NCBI GenBank assembly: GCA_016987375.1
Contig: PJRA01000005.1
Location: forward strand, 856,870 to 881,203
Source: Brachionus koreanus
Lineage: Eukaryota > Rotifera > Eurotatoria > Ploima > Brachionidae
DNA length: 24,334 bases
Direction: 5' to 3'
The notes beneath the pieces were generated by a model, which saw nothing but the letters and a program-made list of their open reading frames with translations, did no database searches and had not been told where the DNA came from. Below, piece after piece: positions 10,348-20,036 of the stretch; positions within the stretch are counted from its first letter, which is position 1; every line of letters begins with the position of its first letter. The position numbers and the translations under genes are program-made.

Positions 10348-10603
10348 TGTGGTATCCTAATATTTACACATTAAGATAATTGAAATTAATTTTGATAATG
10401 TCTTAAATATTTCTTGATTGTTTTAGGGACACATGTTAGCATGCCACACCTTAAAAAGCGTTGACTAAGCAATTAGTTAGTCAGGTTGATATTAGGCAAA
10501 AACCAGGGGTATAAATAAAAGATACTTTTTAAGATTTTTGCTTTTGGGTGTAATCAAATAAACTAAAAACCAAGCTTAGTCTTTTTTTTTTTATATTATA
10601 CCA
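10348..10603 (+). mobile_element. Possible solo LTR
   Basis: GTGGTAT at the left and ATACCAC at the right are inverted ends bounding ~255 bp. Inside are a good TATA box (TATAAATA, 10510-10517) and AATAAA (10557-10562) followed by a T-rich run. That order is what an LTR has. A hairpin (TGACTAA...TTAGTCA, 10463-10484) precedes the TATA box. No convincing 5-bp target duplication was found, and no second LTR or polymerase is in the window, so this could equally be a promoter-like fragment. Confidence 0.3.
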
Positions 10604-10900
10604 CTCTATGCAAAATTGTTTACAATTCACTAATCCTATCTCTTTTGGACTATTGCCACGTAATTACTAACACTGGCACCCAAAAAATATTAAAAATTTG
10701 TCAAAAAATTCCAACTAAAAACTTCAATAGAATCTATACACAAACACTTCAATAAGACTTAACTTGAGACCCGACTGAAACAGCTATTTCTAAACTTCAT
10801 AACTAGAAAAAAACCTTATGACCTACAATACGCAATGAAAAAGATTCTTGAATCCTTTTGACATTGTCATAGAACAACTCGATCTCACACATTAAAATTT
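10603..10900 (+). pseudogene. LINE reverse-transcriptase C-terminal remnant (plus strand)
   Basis: From 10603 the frame reads LCKIVYNSLILSLLDYCHVI, then ILKICQKIPTKNFNRIYTQT before a stop near 10755. The pattern NSLI..LLDYC..., followed by a basic segment, is the region after the polymerase domain of many LINE ORF2 proteins. Beyond the stop, fragments such as ETAISKLHN continue the same region with breaks. Truncated at both ends; no active site present. Confidence 0.6.
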
Positions 10901-10927
10901 ATTTACTAATTATTTATGTATTTATTT

Positions 10928-11332
10928 TGGCTATCCCTAAAATCGGGACACGGACTTGGTGATAATTTACTAAAATACGGGCAAGAACCCTTTTAGACTA
11001 TAAAGCTTACTAAACATGAAAATAAAAATGATAATTTTAGAAAAAAACGATATTAAATTTATTAAAAGAAAAACAAACAAGAATAAAAAAGTCTTTTAAT
11101 TTAATGGTTTTAAATTGAATATAGTTTGTTTTTTTTTTTATTTAAATTTTCTTTTCCTTTTTAAAAATTTGTCAAAACTTGTCTATTAGAGTTAATAACA
11201 CTTTTTAAACTCATATAAAAAGAAAAATCAATATTAAGAATACCACTAGCCAAATCTTCAGGTTTACAATCAAATTTGAATAGTATTTTATTTTTTTGAA
11301 GAAAAAATCCGTGTCCGTATTTAGGGGTTGCC
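10928..11332. mobile_element. TIR element (MITE), about 404 bp, with 8-bp target duplications
   Basis: The left end GGCTATCCCTAAAATCGGGA... and the inverse of the right end, GGCAACCCCTAAATACGGAC, are imperfect terminal inverted repeats sharing ACACGGA/TCCGTGT words just inside. Identical ATTTATTT lies at 10920-10927 and 11333-11340, as expected for an 8- to 9-bp duplication. The interior is AT-rich with no ORF. It is a different family from the MITE at 9557: the ends do not match. Confidence 0.75.
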
Positions 11333-11340
11333 ATTTATTT

Positions 11341-11522
11341 CTACATATACTTTATCATCACTTTTCATTCACAAATTTATATTATCTAAAGTCATTTGTA
11401 ATTTATAAAATTTAATTTTAAATTGTGATCTAAAGAATGCAAACTGAAAAGAAGGTTTACGCCGTTATTAACTAATTATTTTAAAATAAATAAATAAAAA
11501 TTAAAAATAGAAAAAGTGAATG
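11341..11522. other. Short AT-rich spacer before the SINE
   Basis: I see nothing beyond AT-rich sequence here. Confidence 0.4.
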
Positions 11523-11535
11523 TTTTATTGATTAA
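11523..11535 (+). repeat. Left target-site duplication of the SINE
   Basis: TTTTATTGATTAA, identical over 13 bp to 11805-11817, bracketing the SINE. Confidence 0.88.
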
Positions 11536-11804
11536 TAAAAGGCCATAAAGCCGAATGGTTTGTGTGTTAATCATGAAAGCAGAGGACAGAGAGCTCAATA
11601 CCTGCTGAGGGCAGAGAAAATCTTAAAAATATCTCTGCAATACAGGGCGAATGTTTGAACCAATTTCATCAAAAAATTGGGATCTGTTTTGACTGAGTGA
11701 TAATTTCGGTCTAGATGATCAACTCCATCCAATTACCTTTGTGTCAGAGTGTTCAAAAAGACGAGTAGCCTCCTTATTATTCGCTACGAGAGAAAAGGGA
11801 AGAT
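11536..11804 (+). mobile_element. tRNA-derived SINE, full length, with a LINE-type 3' tail
   Basis: 269 bp bounded by perfect 13-bp duplications. The head is tRNA-like: an A-box-like AAGCCGAATGG (11548-11558) and a B-box-like AGCTCAATACC (11592-11602), about 33 bp apart, as in an internal RNA polymerase III promoter. The body (about 11610-11716) is unassigned. The tail from GATCAACTCC (11717) to ATTATTCGCTA (11776-11786) matches the 3' UTR of the LINE at the right edge of the window: 29 of 34 bases over the first block and 11 of 11 over the last. Known biology: SINEs often borrow the tail recognised by a partner LINE reverse transcriptase. The perfect duplications suggest recent insertion. 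The tRNA of origin cannot be named by eye. Confidence 0.85.
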
Positions 11805-11817
11805 TTTTATTGATTAA
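11805..11817 (+). repeat. Right target-site duplication of the SINE
   Basis: TTTTATTGATTAA, identical to 11523-11535. Confidence 0.88.
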
Positions 11818-12055
11818 GATAATAATAATATACCTTCTGTTGTAGCTCTTTTTTTCATTATTTTTATTCTCAATATTACTTACCCTATTCACTATTTTTT
11901 ACTAAAAGCCATGTTTTTTTTTCATGAGCTGAAAGAAAGGACTAAGATCCATTCCAAACTGCCGGGGTTTAAACCCAAATTATATTTTTAATAAAAAAAT
12001 AAAAAAAAATAATATACCTTCAATATACCGTCTAGCTAAACAATTCTTTAATTAT
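11818..12055. other. AT-rich stretch up to the assembly gap
   Basis: Non-coding. A GGGGTTTAAACCC palindrome near 11964-11976 resembles a B box but has no A box upstream. Confidence 0.4.
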
Positions 12056-12838
12056 NNNNNNNNNNNNNNNNNNNNNNNNNNNNNNNNNNNNNNNNNNNNN
12101 NNNNNNNNNNNNNNNNNNNNNNNNNNNNNNNNNNNNNNNNNNNNNNNNNNNNNNNNNNNNNNNNNNNNNNNNNNNNNNNNNNNNNNNNNNNNNNNNNNNN
12201 NNNNNNNNNNNNNNNNNNNNNNNNNNNNNNNNNNNNNNNNNNNNNNNNNNNNNNNNNNNNNNNNNNNNNNNNNNNNNNNNNNNNNNNNNNNNNNNNNNNN
12301 NNNNNNNNNNNNNNNNNNNNNNNNNNNNNNNNNNNNNNNNNNNNNNNNNNNNNNNNNNNNNNNNNNNNNNNNNNNNNNNNNNNNNNNNNNNNNNNNNNNN
12401 NNNNNNNNNNNNNNNNNNNNNNNNNNNNNNNNNNNNNNNNNNNNNNNNNNNNNNNNNNNNNNNNNNNNNNNNNNNNNNNNNNNNNNNNNNNNNNNNNNNN
12501 NNNNNNNNNNNNNNNNNNNNNNNNNNNNNNNNNNNNNNNNNNNNNNNNNNNNNNNNNNNNNNNNNNNNNNNNNNNNNNNNNNNNNNNNNNNNNNNNNNNN
12601 NNNNNNNNNNNNNNNNNNNNNNNNNNNNNNNNNNNNNNNNNNNNNNNNNNNNNNNNNNNNNNNNNNNNNNNNNNNNNNNNNNNNNNNNNNNNNNNNNNNN
12701 NNNNNNNNNNNNNNNNNNNNNNNNNNNNNNNNNNNNNNNNNNNNNNNNNNNNNNNNNNNNNNNNNNNNNNNNNNNNNNNNNNNNNNNNNNNNNNNNNNNN
12801 NNNNNNNNNNNNNNNNNNNNNNNNNNNNNNNNNNNNNN
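12056..12838. other. Assembly gap (783 N)
   Basis: Unresolved bases only. Any reading frame crossing it, including an apparent 303-codon frame at 12048-12959, is an artefact. Confidence 0.99.
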
Positions 12839-13444
12839 TCCTTAAAAAAACTGAATATTTAGCTAAACTATCTCCTTGTACCAATTGAATAAATGGTAAG
12901 TTTTTTATCTTTTTGACATTTTTTAGCAAAAATTTGAATAAAAAAAGCCCAAGCAGCAAAAGGATTTATTTATAAAAAATCAAAAAAAAATAAAATTCAA
13001 AATGCTAATATACGTTCATTTGATGGATTTCCTGTTTATCTCTTTTAAAATATTTAAATATCTTATATCCATTTTTTTTATATTTTTGAATTTTTGGGAA
13101 AAAATTTTAGATTTTTTTAAGATTTTAAAGTTATTTTAAATAGTTAAATTTTCAATTTTAGTTAAAACTTTTATTAAAGAACAATAATAAATATCTTTTA
13201 GACATCATCTCTCTTAATATTTCTATTAGTAGAAGGTTTTATGAAATTTAGAACGATAGAACAAAAAAAATAAAACACAATAAATATTCCTAAAACCTTT
13301 TTATAAAGATTATTTAGAACATTCTGGTAAAAATCAGCAAACTTAGCATTATTTAAATTTTACTGAAATTTTGCATACCATTAGCAGACTTTAACTATAA
13401 ATGTAACTTTGAATGCTGAACTATGTTGCATTTGTTGAATAAAC
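12839..13444. other. AT-rich stretch after the gap, no gene seen
   Basis: Long T and A runs. No splice-consistent open frame or repeat was recognised. Transposon sequence from the next feature may extend leftwards into it. Confidence 0.4.
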
Positions 13445-13700
13445 CTTAAAAAAATGCAAAATCGGATCATGAGAATCATCAAATGTTTTCCATTAAAAAC
13501 AAGTATCAAAACTATACACAAAGAACTAAGAATCGATATGACTGATGACATAGCTACTAAACTTTTTTCAAAATTTATCACAACCAAGAAGAACCATTAA
13601 TTAATAGCTCGAGAGATCCAAAATTTTCTGCTTCAAAGCTCCAACAAAAACAACTTAAAGTACAAATCCTCTTGGATTCAATCATTAACATATCAAACTG
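13445..13700 (+). pseudogene. LINE reverse-transcriptase C-terminal remnant (plus strand)
   Basis: In one frame from 13448: KKMQNRIMRIIKCFPLKTSI, then IHKELRIDMTDDIATKLFSK and ITTKKNH before a stop near 13598. The QNRIMRIIK...P..T segment followed by a helical block is the usual region after the polymerase domain in LINE ORF2 proteins. Frameshifted traces continue to about 13700 (SLKYKSSWIQSLTYQ-like). No catalytic residues are present. Confidence 0.6.
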
Positions 13701-14235
13701 ATAACAAAATTTAATCTAATAATATTTTTATTGAGTTAGTTTATTCTAAATCAGATTTTAATCATTACAATTGAAAAGAATGTACTGCCATTCGGAACTG
13801 CCCAGGAAAAAATTTTCCTAAATTATTTTTAACTGAATAGAGAAAAATGAATAGAGAAAAACAAAAAGTTATCATGAGAGCGGCACTTCTTGAGACTACA
13901 CATTATTAATAAATTTTATTTAAATGCTCAGATGTTGAAAAATTATTTTATTTAATTTGTGCTCTGTATATTTATGAATGATATATTTGATAAAATTTAT
14001 CTCGGTTTTAAAAAAAAAATTACTTCGCTTTAAAAATATTAAATCAAGATAAAAATCTGCTTCTTTTTGTTTGGAATAATGGGTTTTTAAAATTTATCTT
14101 TCCATTCTCAAAATTAAAAATAAAGATATGTATTGCAATTAATTAAAATATTTTACCAAATTTTTTGCTTAAAAAGAAAAAAATAGACCTAACATTTTGT
14201 TATTCACAGACTGTAACATTTTTAATTTATTGAAT
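13701..14235. other. Upstream region of the sulfotransferase gene
   Basis: AT-rich. A 14-bp perfect tandem duplication (TGAATAGAGAAAAA) lies at 13834-13861. TTGTTATTCACAG ending at 14209 could be the acceptor of a 5' UTR intron, since it lies 27 bp before the ATG. No coding seen. Confidence 0.4.
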
Positions 14236-15351
14236 ATGAAGAAAATAATATTTTTTTTCTTATTTTTTTTAATGATTTTGTACAAAAATGTTGATTATCT
14301 AAAGAAATCAGCGGCTCAAAACTGGAATCCGAAGTATCTTATTACTAGATCAAGCAAACTTTCTCTTTCGAATGATTCAATTAAAATTTCAAAATTTAAA
14401 TCATGGATTTCAAGGTCAATAGGAAAATTTAGCAAGATAAAAAAAATCAATATCTACTTTTTAAAAACACACAAAACAGCTTCAAGTGCCGTAAAAAATG
14501 TACTATTTCGTTTGGCTGTTAAAAGAAAAATGAAAATAGGTAATAATGCTTATTCTACAACAAAATCAAAATTTCTGTTAGAAAATGGTATATTTTTTGG
14601 CCATACTATTCACAATTCACATTGGGCTAACAAAGTGTTTCCAAAAAATAGATCTATTTACATTACAATTATTAGAGATCCAGTAAAACAATTTTTGTCC
14701 TCTTTTTACTACTCACCAAGAAAGGTAATGAACAAAACAATAAAATTATATTCAGTTTATAATCAAACAGTTCTAAATAAAAATGACAATTTTGTACCTA
14801 GGAACTTTACATTTAGAAATCTTATGAGCTACGATCTTGGCATTGTAGGCTTAAATGGCTATTACAAAGGATCAAAAAACGAGCTAATTAGAAAATTTGA
14901 GCAAGAATTTGATTTGGTACTATTGACAGAATATTTTAATGAAGGGATGATTTTGCTGAAAAAAATTCTCAATCTCAGCTATGAAGATGTGGTTTGTTTG
15001 AGTGTTAACGAAGGGACCGCAAAGCCCTCAGAAAATATTAAACAATTAGTAATGAAAATAATTCCAAAGCAGAGCAATTCTGACTATATTTTGTACAATT
15101 ATTACAAGAAATTTTATCAAGGAATGGCACCGTTATTGAAAGATGAAGTGAAAATTCTAAAAAATTTAAATAAAAAATTTCAAAATGAATGTACATCTGG
15201 ACGAGTGACCAAAATTTTTTGGAGAAAAGCTCCTTTTAATGCATTTAAACTAAAATCTAATTTGTCTGTTCACTTAAGGCAAAAATGCTGGCTTTTGACG
15301 GAAACTAATCAAAATTTAATGAATAATTATGGAAAATTAATTAAAAATTAG
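14236..15351 (+). CDS. Galactose-3-O-sulfotransferase-like Golgi enzyme
   Basis: 371 residues from the ATG at 14236. The frame is open upstream to 14197, but only with a TTG, so I use the ATG. Residues ~2-18 (KKIIFFFLFFLMILYKNV) form a single N-terminal membrane anchor, giving a type II Golgi topology. FLKTHKTASSAVKN (~75-88) is the 5'-phosphosulfate loop of the Gal3ST family, and ITIIRDPVKQFLSSFYY (~143-159) is the 3'-phosphate-binding RDP...S segment, so both PAPS-binding motifs are intact. FGHTIH (~121-126) lies between them, as in the family. Expected role: transfer of sulfate from PAPS to the 3-OH of a terminal galactose on glycolipid or glycoprotein. Near the C-terminus are two Cys (QNEC and LRQKCWLL). 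The coding region has no intron and no breaks. The exact acceptor sugar cannot be told from sequence. Confidence 0.88.
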   Translation: MKKIIFFFLFFLMILYKNVDYLKKSAAQNWNPKYLITRSSKLSLSNDSIKISKFKSWISRSIGKFSKIKKINIYFLKTHKTASSAVKNVLFRLAVKRKMKIGNNAYSTTKSKFLLENGIFFGHTIHNSHWANKVFPKNRSIYITIIRDPVKQFLSSFYYSPRKVMNKTIKLYSVYNQTVLNKNDNFVPRNFTFRNLMSYDLGIVGLNGYYKGSKNELIRKFEQEFDLVLLTEYFNEGMILLKKILNLSYEDVVCLSVNEGTAKPSENIKQLVMKIIPKQSNSDYILYNYYKKFYQGMAPLLKDEVKILKNLNKKFQNECTSGRVTKIFWRKAPFNAFKLKSNLSVHLRQKCWLLTETNQNLMNNYGKLIKN

Positions 15352-15716
15352 GTTAATCTAGTTTTCAGTTAATTTTCAAAAAAATCAAGAATTATTACTA
15401 AAGACTTTTTAATAAATTTAAAAGTCAGATAATTTATATTTTTAACTACAATTACCTGTAATTTCAAAAATTTTTACGCATTTTTATGCATATTTATTTA
15501 TTTGCCAAAATAAAAAGTTCTCTTTAAGAGTATTTTTTTGCCATGTCAAGACTACTGAATAGCTCATACTCTCCCATCCTCATCCTAATGATGATTAAAA
15601 ATGATAAAGCTAAAACGATAAATCATTTTGTAGAGAATTAAATTTTGATTAAAATGAGGTTTAATATATTGTCAAGAGCTATAGACAATGAGCTTATTTT
15701 TTTCCTTGTATTAAAA
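15352..15716. other. 3' flank of the sulfotransferase gene
   Basis: AATAAA at 15411-15416, 60 bp after the stop, is a plausible polyadenylation signal. The rest is AT-rich with no gene seen. Confidence 0.45.
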
Positions 15717-15881
15717 GTGTTCTTTTGTGTCCTTTTGTGTACGTTTTTTTGGTCAAGGTAGAAAATACTGCCTTTTTGTGTCCTCTTGTGTACTTTATCT
15801 ATTGAACAAATTTTAAATTTATAAAACTTTCTTTTTCTCAACAAACCATAACTCTATCCACAAAAAGACACAAAAGAACAA
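15717..15881. repeat. Cluster of TTTTGTGTCC repeats, two direct and one inverted
   Basis: TGTTCTTTTGTGTCCTTTTG starts at 15717. A similar copy CTTTTTGTGTCCTCTTGTG lies at 15772-15790. An inverted copy ends at 15881 (inverse reads TGTTCTTTTGTGTCTTTTTG). The outer pair differ at one base in 20 and would fold back over ~120 bp. This may be a small MITE, but no flanking duplication was identified. The 68-codon frame across it is a by-product of the repeats. Confidence 0.5.
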
Positions 15882-17109
15882 TAGATGTTTATATTTTTTT
15901 CTCATTGTAAATCCATTTTTTTCAGTGGAAATTTATTAGTATTATAATTGCACAAATTATTATTTCTATTATTATTTATTTCAATGAACGCCTTCTAGGC
16001 GAATGTTATGAAGAACAAAAAATTAGACAAATGTTTGAAAACATTGTAAATAAATTTTGAAAATAATGTTAATTAAATTTTTTTTCTACTTTATTTAATT
16101 ATTATTCAAGTTATTGACTAACTAATAAATAAAATTTATATTTTTGCTTTTTTAAATGTGCTATTTTTTTGGAACCTAAAATTTACAGCTAAAGATTTCA
16201 ACCTAACTAATTTACTATTTTCTCTTTTTTGCAAATTTTTATTTAGGAAAATTAATTCAATTAAAATTTTTCTTAAAATAAAAAAAAAATTATAATAAAA
16301 TTAACTAATTTACTATTATCTCTTTAATTTCTTTAAAGAACCTTTAATATTTAATTGACTGGCAACTTTGCTAAGTTCGAATTTTTTTGTGATAGTAAGG
16401 TTTTGATTAGTAACGATTAATAATACTAAAACCAATCCCTTTAAAAATTGTTTAAAGTGTAAAAAATTTTTAAGACACTTTCGGCGCTGTTTAATAGGTT
16501 TCAAAAATGAAGCAACGTTTGGTGAAATTTTATCAGCTTATTTTTCTGGAAAAACAATTCCATTTGATCATCAGTTTCAATCTTAATGATTTTTTTATGG
16601 CATATGGCATGTAAATTTCGCCCCTCATTTTTTGGGTAAGCGAAATTTTTTTTTTAACTTTTTTTTCTAAATTTAAAAAAAATTTGGTTTAAAACTTGAA
16701 ATTTTTGGAATTTTTTCATTTTTATTAATATAAAATGAATTAAAATTCATATAAAGGTTTTTTCCAGTTTAGATTATAAGATTTGGATCTTTAAAATAGA
16801 GTACTCTATTTTAGTGACATTTTATTCAAAATTGAGCACTTATTTTAAAAAAATAAACAATTATAACAACATGTAATTAAAAGCGAAATTATTATAAAAA
16901 ATTTCAAAACTGCTTTAACCTTTACGAAATGTTGTTAAAAATTAGGATATATAATTAGGATATTAATAAAAATTAATAGTTTAAAATATAAAAAAAAATT
17001 AATAATTTTTATACTTACAATCATTTTTTATTAAAATAAATATTTTTTGAAATAGAAAAAAAAAATAAATAAATATGGCTTTTTTTCTCAAAGTTAGATA
17101 TGTGTTAAA
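15882..17109. other. AT-rich intergenic region between the sulfotransferase and the ion-channel gene
   Basis: The genes on either side converge. A 62-codon minus-strand frame at 16504-16316 (KPIKQRRKCLKNFLHFKQFL) is less AT-rich than its surroundings and may be a decayed coding fragment, but I cannot assign it. TTTATT at 17027-17032 reads AATAAA on the minus strand, ~80 bp past the channel gene's stop. Confidence 0.4.
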
Positions 17110-17843
17110 TCATTTATTTTTTCTTGGATTATCACCGTTTGGATCGTTTGTCGATTCCACTTTTAATTTATTTGATTCATCGCTTTGCTTAATGTCAGTA
17201 TTTGCTTCTTCTCTTCCTATATTTGCATAGCGTTTATATTGAATCAGAAAATATGTAATATAGGTCAAATGAAACACAAAATAGAGACTTCCAATGAAAA
17301 ATAGTGCGTATTTATCAATACTTCTGACATATTCTCGGTCAATTGATGAGAACAAAGCTGAGCCGATAACTGCATGCCATGCACACAAAGAAACCAGGAA
17401 TATCAATGCCACAATTGCATATTTATCCAGAGTAGTCAAGTATGAAACAGTTGGCAGCTTTTGAGTTACAATCCATCTAAAATTGATTGATGATAAAATT
17501 AAAAGACAAGTGGTTTGAATTCTGAAATGAGGTAATGAGTGATTGAAAGAAAAAGGCACAAAACCAAGTGCGCTTATTAAAAATATGAGCATGTACGCAT
17601 TGTAAATAAAATAGCCCGGACGTCTAGAAATTGTTGATGAGACTGTAAAGCTAGGTCGGTCCTGTTTCTTCCATATATCGTAAATATTCTTTTCGGATGT
17701 TTCAATATGAGGATACAAGTTCCACTCTTGTTGCTGCTGAAAGTCGTTTGTGTTAATGGTTGATTCAATGTGGCTACTTGGCACAAATTTAACTTCGTTT
17801 ATGCCTCTTGAAGAGGTTAGTGTGATACTTAAATTTTGTATAT
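17110..17843 (-). CDS. Cys-less pentameric ligand-gated ion channel, exon 2 (C-terminal half with four membrane segments)
   Basis: The acceptor is TTAATTAAAG at 17844 and the exon starts with AT. Joined to the G that ends exon 1, it makes the GAT (Asp) of FPLD. The frame continues as IQNLSITLTSSRG, through a GTG at 17784, to TGA at 17110. Together the exons give 436 residues. In whole-protein numbering: RRPGYFIYN (~266-274) is the canonical entry to M1 (~270-290). M2 (~300-320) is followed by LPTVSYLTTLDKY, the typical M2-M3 loop of these channels. M3 is ~334-355 and M4 ~370-393. The M3-M4 cytoplasmic linker is only ~14 residues, far shorter than in most animal receptors. A 40-residue polar tail follows M4. 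At the inner mouth of M2 the sequence is PHFR: there is neither the PAR of known anion channels nor the Glu of cation channels, so selectivity is undetermined. Confidence 0.9.
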
Positions 17844-18189
17844 CTTTAATTAAGAAAATTTTAAGACTTATTTTTTAATTTGAGCAGCTTGTTAAATTGG
17901 TTTAACCTCTCAATCATAGAAATAAAAACACTTAAATTACAATCAAAAAATAATTCAAATAAAAAATTAAATTATTCTATTTTTAAAATATAATATTAAT
18001 TTAATGAAATAAAAGGAATGTGCAGCAAAATAGATTTAAGGTGTATCTAATAATAAATAGTAAATTTGTATTCAAAAAATCTTTCTGTATTGTGTATAAA
18101 CAGATACAAAGTTTGTATTACTTAAATTAAATTACTTAAATTCTTAAATTTTAATTAGCGTTTTAATTTTTTATCCATAGTATCATTTT

Positions 18190-18640
18190 CCCTTTGTTCG
18201 ATATTGCAGATTCATTAGTCTAAACAGAACTATGGCGGATGCATTAATTACATTCTTCTTCAATTTAGGCTTAGTTAGTAATCCATCTTCTAAGATAATT
18301 AATCACTGAGCGAAAAAGATCTGAGCTAAATGCTGGATGAGGATAAGTATCGATCTTCTAGTTTTTCTATTTTTTCCATTATTCTTCTAGTTGTATGAGA
18401 ACAAGCATTATCTTGAAAAAAAAACCAACAGAACCAGCTCAAAGTTTATTAATTCTTGAAAATTACAGCAAACACACAATATCACTTTTTATATTAAATC
18501 TGTCTCTATTCACGGCTGGCTGAGCTAGTTAAGACCGGTCCAACCATTTAATCTTCTCATCACAAGTAATGATTTGTCTGAAAAAATGTTCACTTAATGG
18601 ATTTTTTTCAAATAGTTTCATACAAATTTCGGCAAAATGA
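18190..18640 (-). pseudogene. Mariner-type transposase remnant inside the channel intron
   Basis: On the minus strand: FLRQIITCDEKIKWLDRS (first catalytic Asp in TCDEK), then AVNRDRFNIKSDIVCLL. A later block starts FFFQDNACSHTTRRIMEKIE (second catalytic Asp in QDN), followed by frameshifted traces of the S.DLFRS.I region. About 50 residues between the two blocks are missing, and stops interrupt the frame. It aligns with 6473-6705 in the same orientation over the first part, at about 80% identity by eye. Confidence 0.78.
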
Positions 18641-18976
18641 AAATAGTTTTCGTATTTTTAGATTTTTTGTGCAATTTTCCAGAAAATTAAAAAAACTCTC
18701 TCAAATTATTTGGTAAACAAAAAAATTAAAAATTTTCTAAAATTTTGCATTAAAAATGTAAAAATGTAAATGTAAAAAAAGCAAAATTTTAAGTCTCAGC
18801 ATGATAATAATTTCATAAATAATTAATAATTGGTAAATTTAAAATTATCGATTTATGGTCAGTGGTCAATCTATTTAAAAAAATTTATTTTTATTTTTAA
18901 AAAAAAATCCCAAGACTTAATGCTTTATTAGACTTGATTTTACTGCAAATCCAAATTTTAAATATGTATAGTTGGA

Positions 18977-19150
18977 GGCAAAATGAAAATAATTTTATAT
19001 TTTTAGATTCTTTGTGCAATTTTTCAGATAATTGAAAAAACTCTCTCAAATTATTTGTTAAACAAAAATAAAATTAAAAAATTTTTAAAAATTGCACAAA
19101 AAACCCATAAATATAAAAATCTAAAAAAGTAAAATTATTTTCATATTGCC
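18977..19150. mobile_element. Small MITE (174 bp) with near-perfect 8-bp target duplications
   Basis: The ends GGCAAAATGAAAATAATTTT and the inverse of the right end, GGCAATATGAAAATAATTTT, differ at one base in 20. Flanks are TAGTTGGA (18969-18976) and TAGCTGGA (19151-19158), 7 of 8 matching, which suits a hAT-type insertion. A diverged left-arm relative starts near 18636 (GGCAAAATGAAAATAG, then CTCTCTCAAATTATTTG). Confidence 0.72.
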
Positions 19151-19675
19151 TAGCTGGAGCATGCTGTATAATTTAAGAATGTTTTAACACAGGGAAAACG
19201 TTAAAAAATTCTTAAATTATACGAATTGAAGCTGCAATTTCTTACAAGAGAATTCGGTAAATGAAGTAGAATATTCATAGTCATAGTTTATAGAATTGAA
19301 ACACTTTTTTGACTTTGATTAATGAAAACTTAATGGTAAAAATCTTATATCTGAAAATTTTTAAATCCCTAGTTGATTAACTGGATTTTAGTAAAATTTA
19401 CTATTTTAGTGTTTAAATTATGTTATCTCTGAAAAAAATTCATACATATCTCATGTTTAAATGCTTCTTCAAATGGATGCCAGAACCCTAGAACATTGAT
19501 AATCTACATAAAATAACTAAAAGAAGATATATGGCCAAAATATGTTTTAAAAAAGAATGGACCCTTAACACTCAAAGGCCGCATGGATTTTTCGACCCTT
19601 TTTATTCTACTCGTTTTTTCACTTTTTTTTCAATAAAAATATAATTATTTAGTAATAAAAATTAAATCAAATACA

Positions 19676-20036
19676 AAATTCAAATACAAAAAATACAAAA
19701 ATGAATCCTTTTTTTTACAAATTTGAATCTACTAAAATAAAATAATTTTGAAAAGATACTGCAAAAAAGTGCAACTATGTTTGTTGCACCATTTTTAATT
19801 AAAATATTTTTTTTTATTCAAAAAAAGGACAAAAAATAAAACATCATTAAAATTTTAATTGATTACTAAATTGATTCCCAAAAAAAATCAAGAGTAAAAA
19901 TTTTAATTTGAAATAAAAAAGGTGCAACAAACTATGTAGCACTATTTTTGCAGTATTTTTTAAAAAATATTTTATTTTAGTAGATTTCAATTTTTAAAAA
20001 AAAGGATGATTTTTTGCTTTGTTTGTATTTGAATTT
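19676..20036. mobile_element. Foldback element in the channel intron
   Basis: The left arm (19676-19800: AAATTCAAATAC, AATCTACTAAAATAAAAT, then GTTTGTTGCACC) recurs inverted in the right arm (about 19912-20036). The arms are ~125 bp with scattered mismatches and the spacer is ~110 bp AT-rich. No ORF; a non-autonomous palindromic element. No target duplication was confirmed. Confidence 0.68.

Noticed and set aside
11930..11990. GGGGTTTAAACCC as a tRNA or second SINE B box
   Set aside because: No A box at the right distance and no cloverleaf. The match comes from a simple palindrome.
12048..12959. A 303-codon frame on the minus strand with a QGDSLAKY segment
   Set aside because: Nearly all of it is assembly gap. 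The short real part only loosely recalls a reverse transcriptase motif, without the preceding Gly or the following Pro.
13381..13587. 68-codon minus-strand frame
   Set aside because: Antisense to the plus-strand LINE remnant, which has recognisable protein content.
16316..16504. 62-codon minus-strand frame (KPIKQRRKCLKNFL...)
   Set aside because: No ATG context, splice signals or family resemblance. Noted only as a possible decayed fragment.
17577..17786. 69-codon minus-strand frame overlapping the channel exon
   Set aside because: Wrong frame relative to the channel protein, which is supported by membrane segments and family motifs.
19565..19610. TTAACACTCAAAGGCCGCATGG as a piggyBac-like terminus
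   Set aside because: It starts with TTAA and is GC-richer than its flanks, but no matching inverted end or second TTAA was found.
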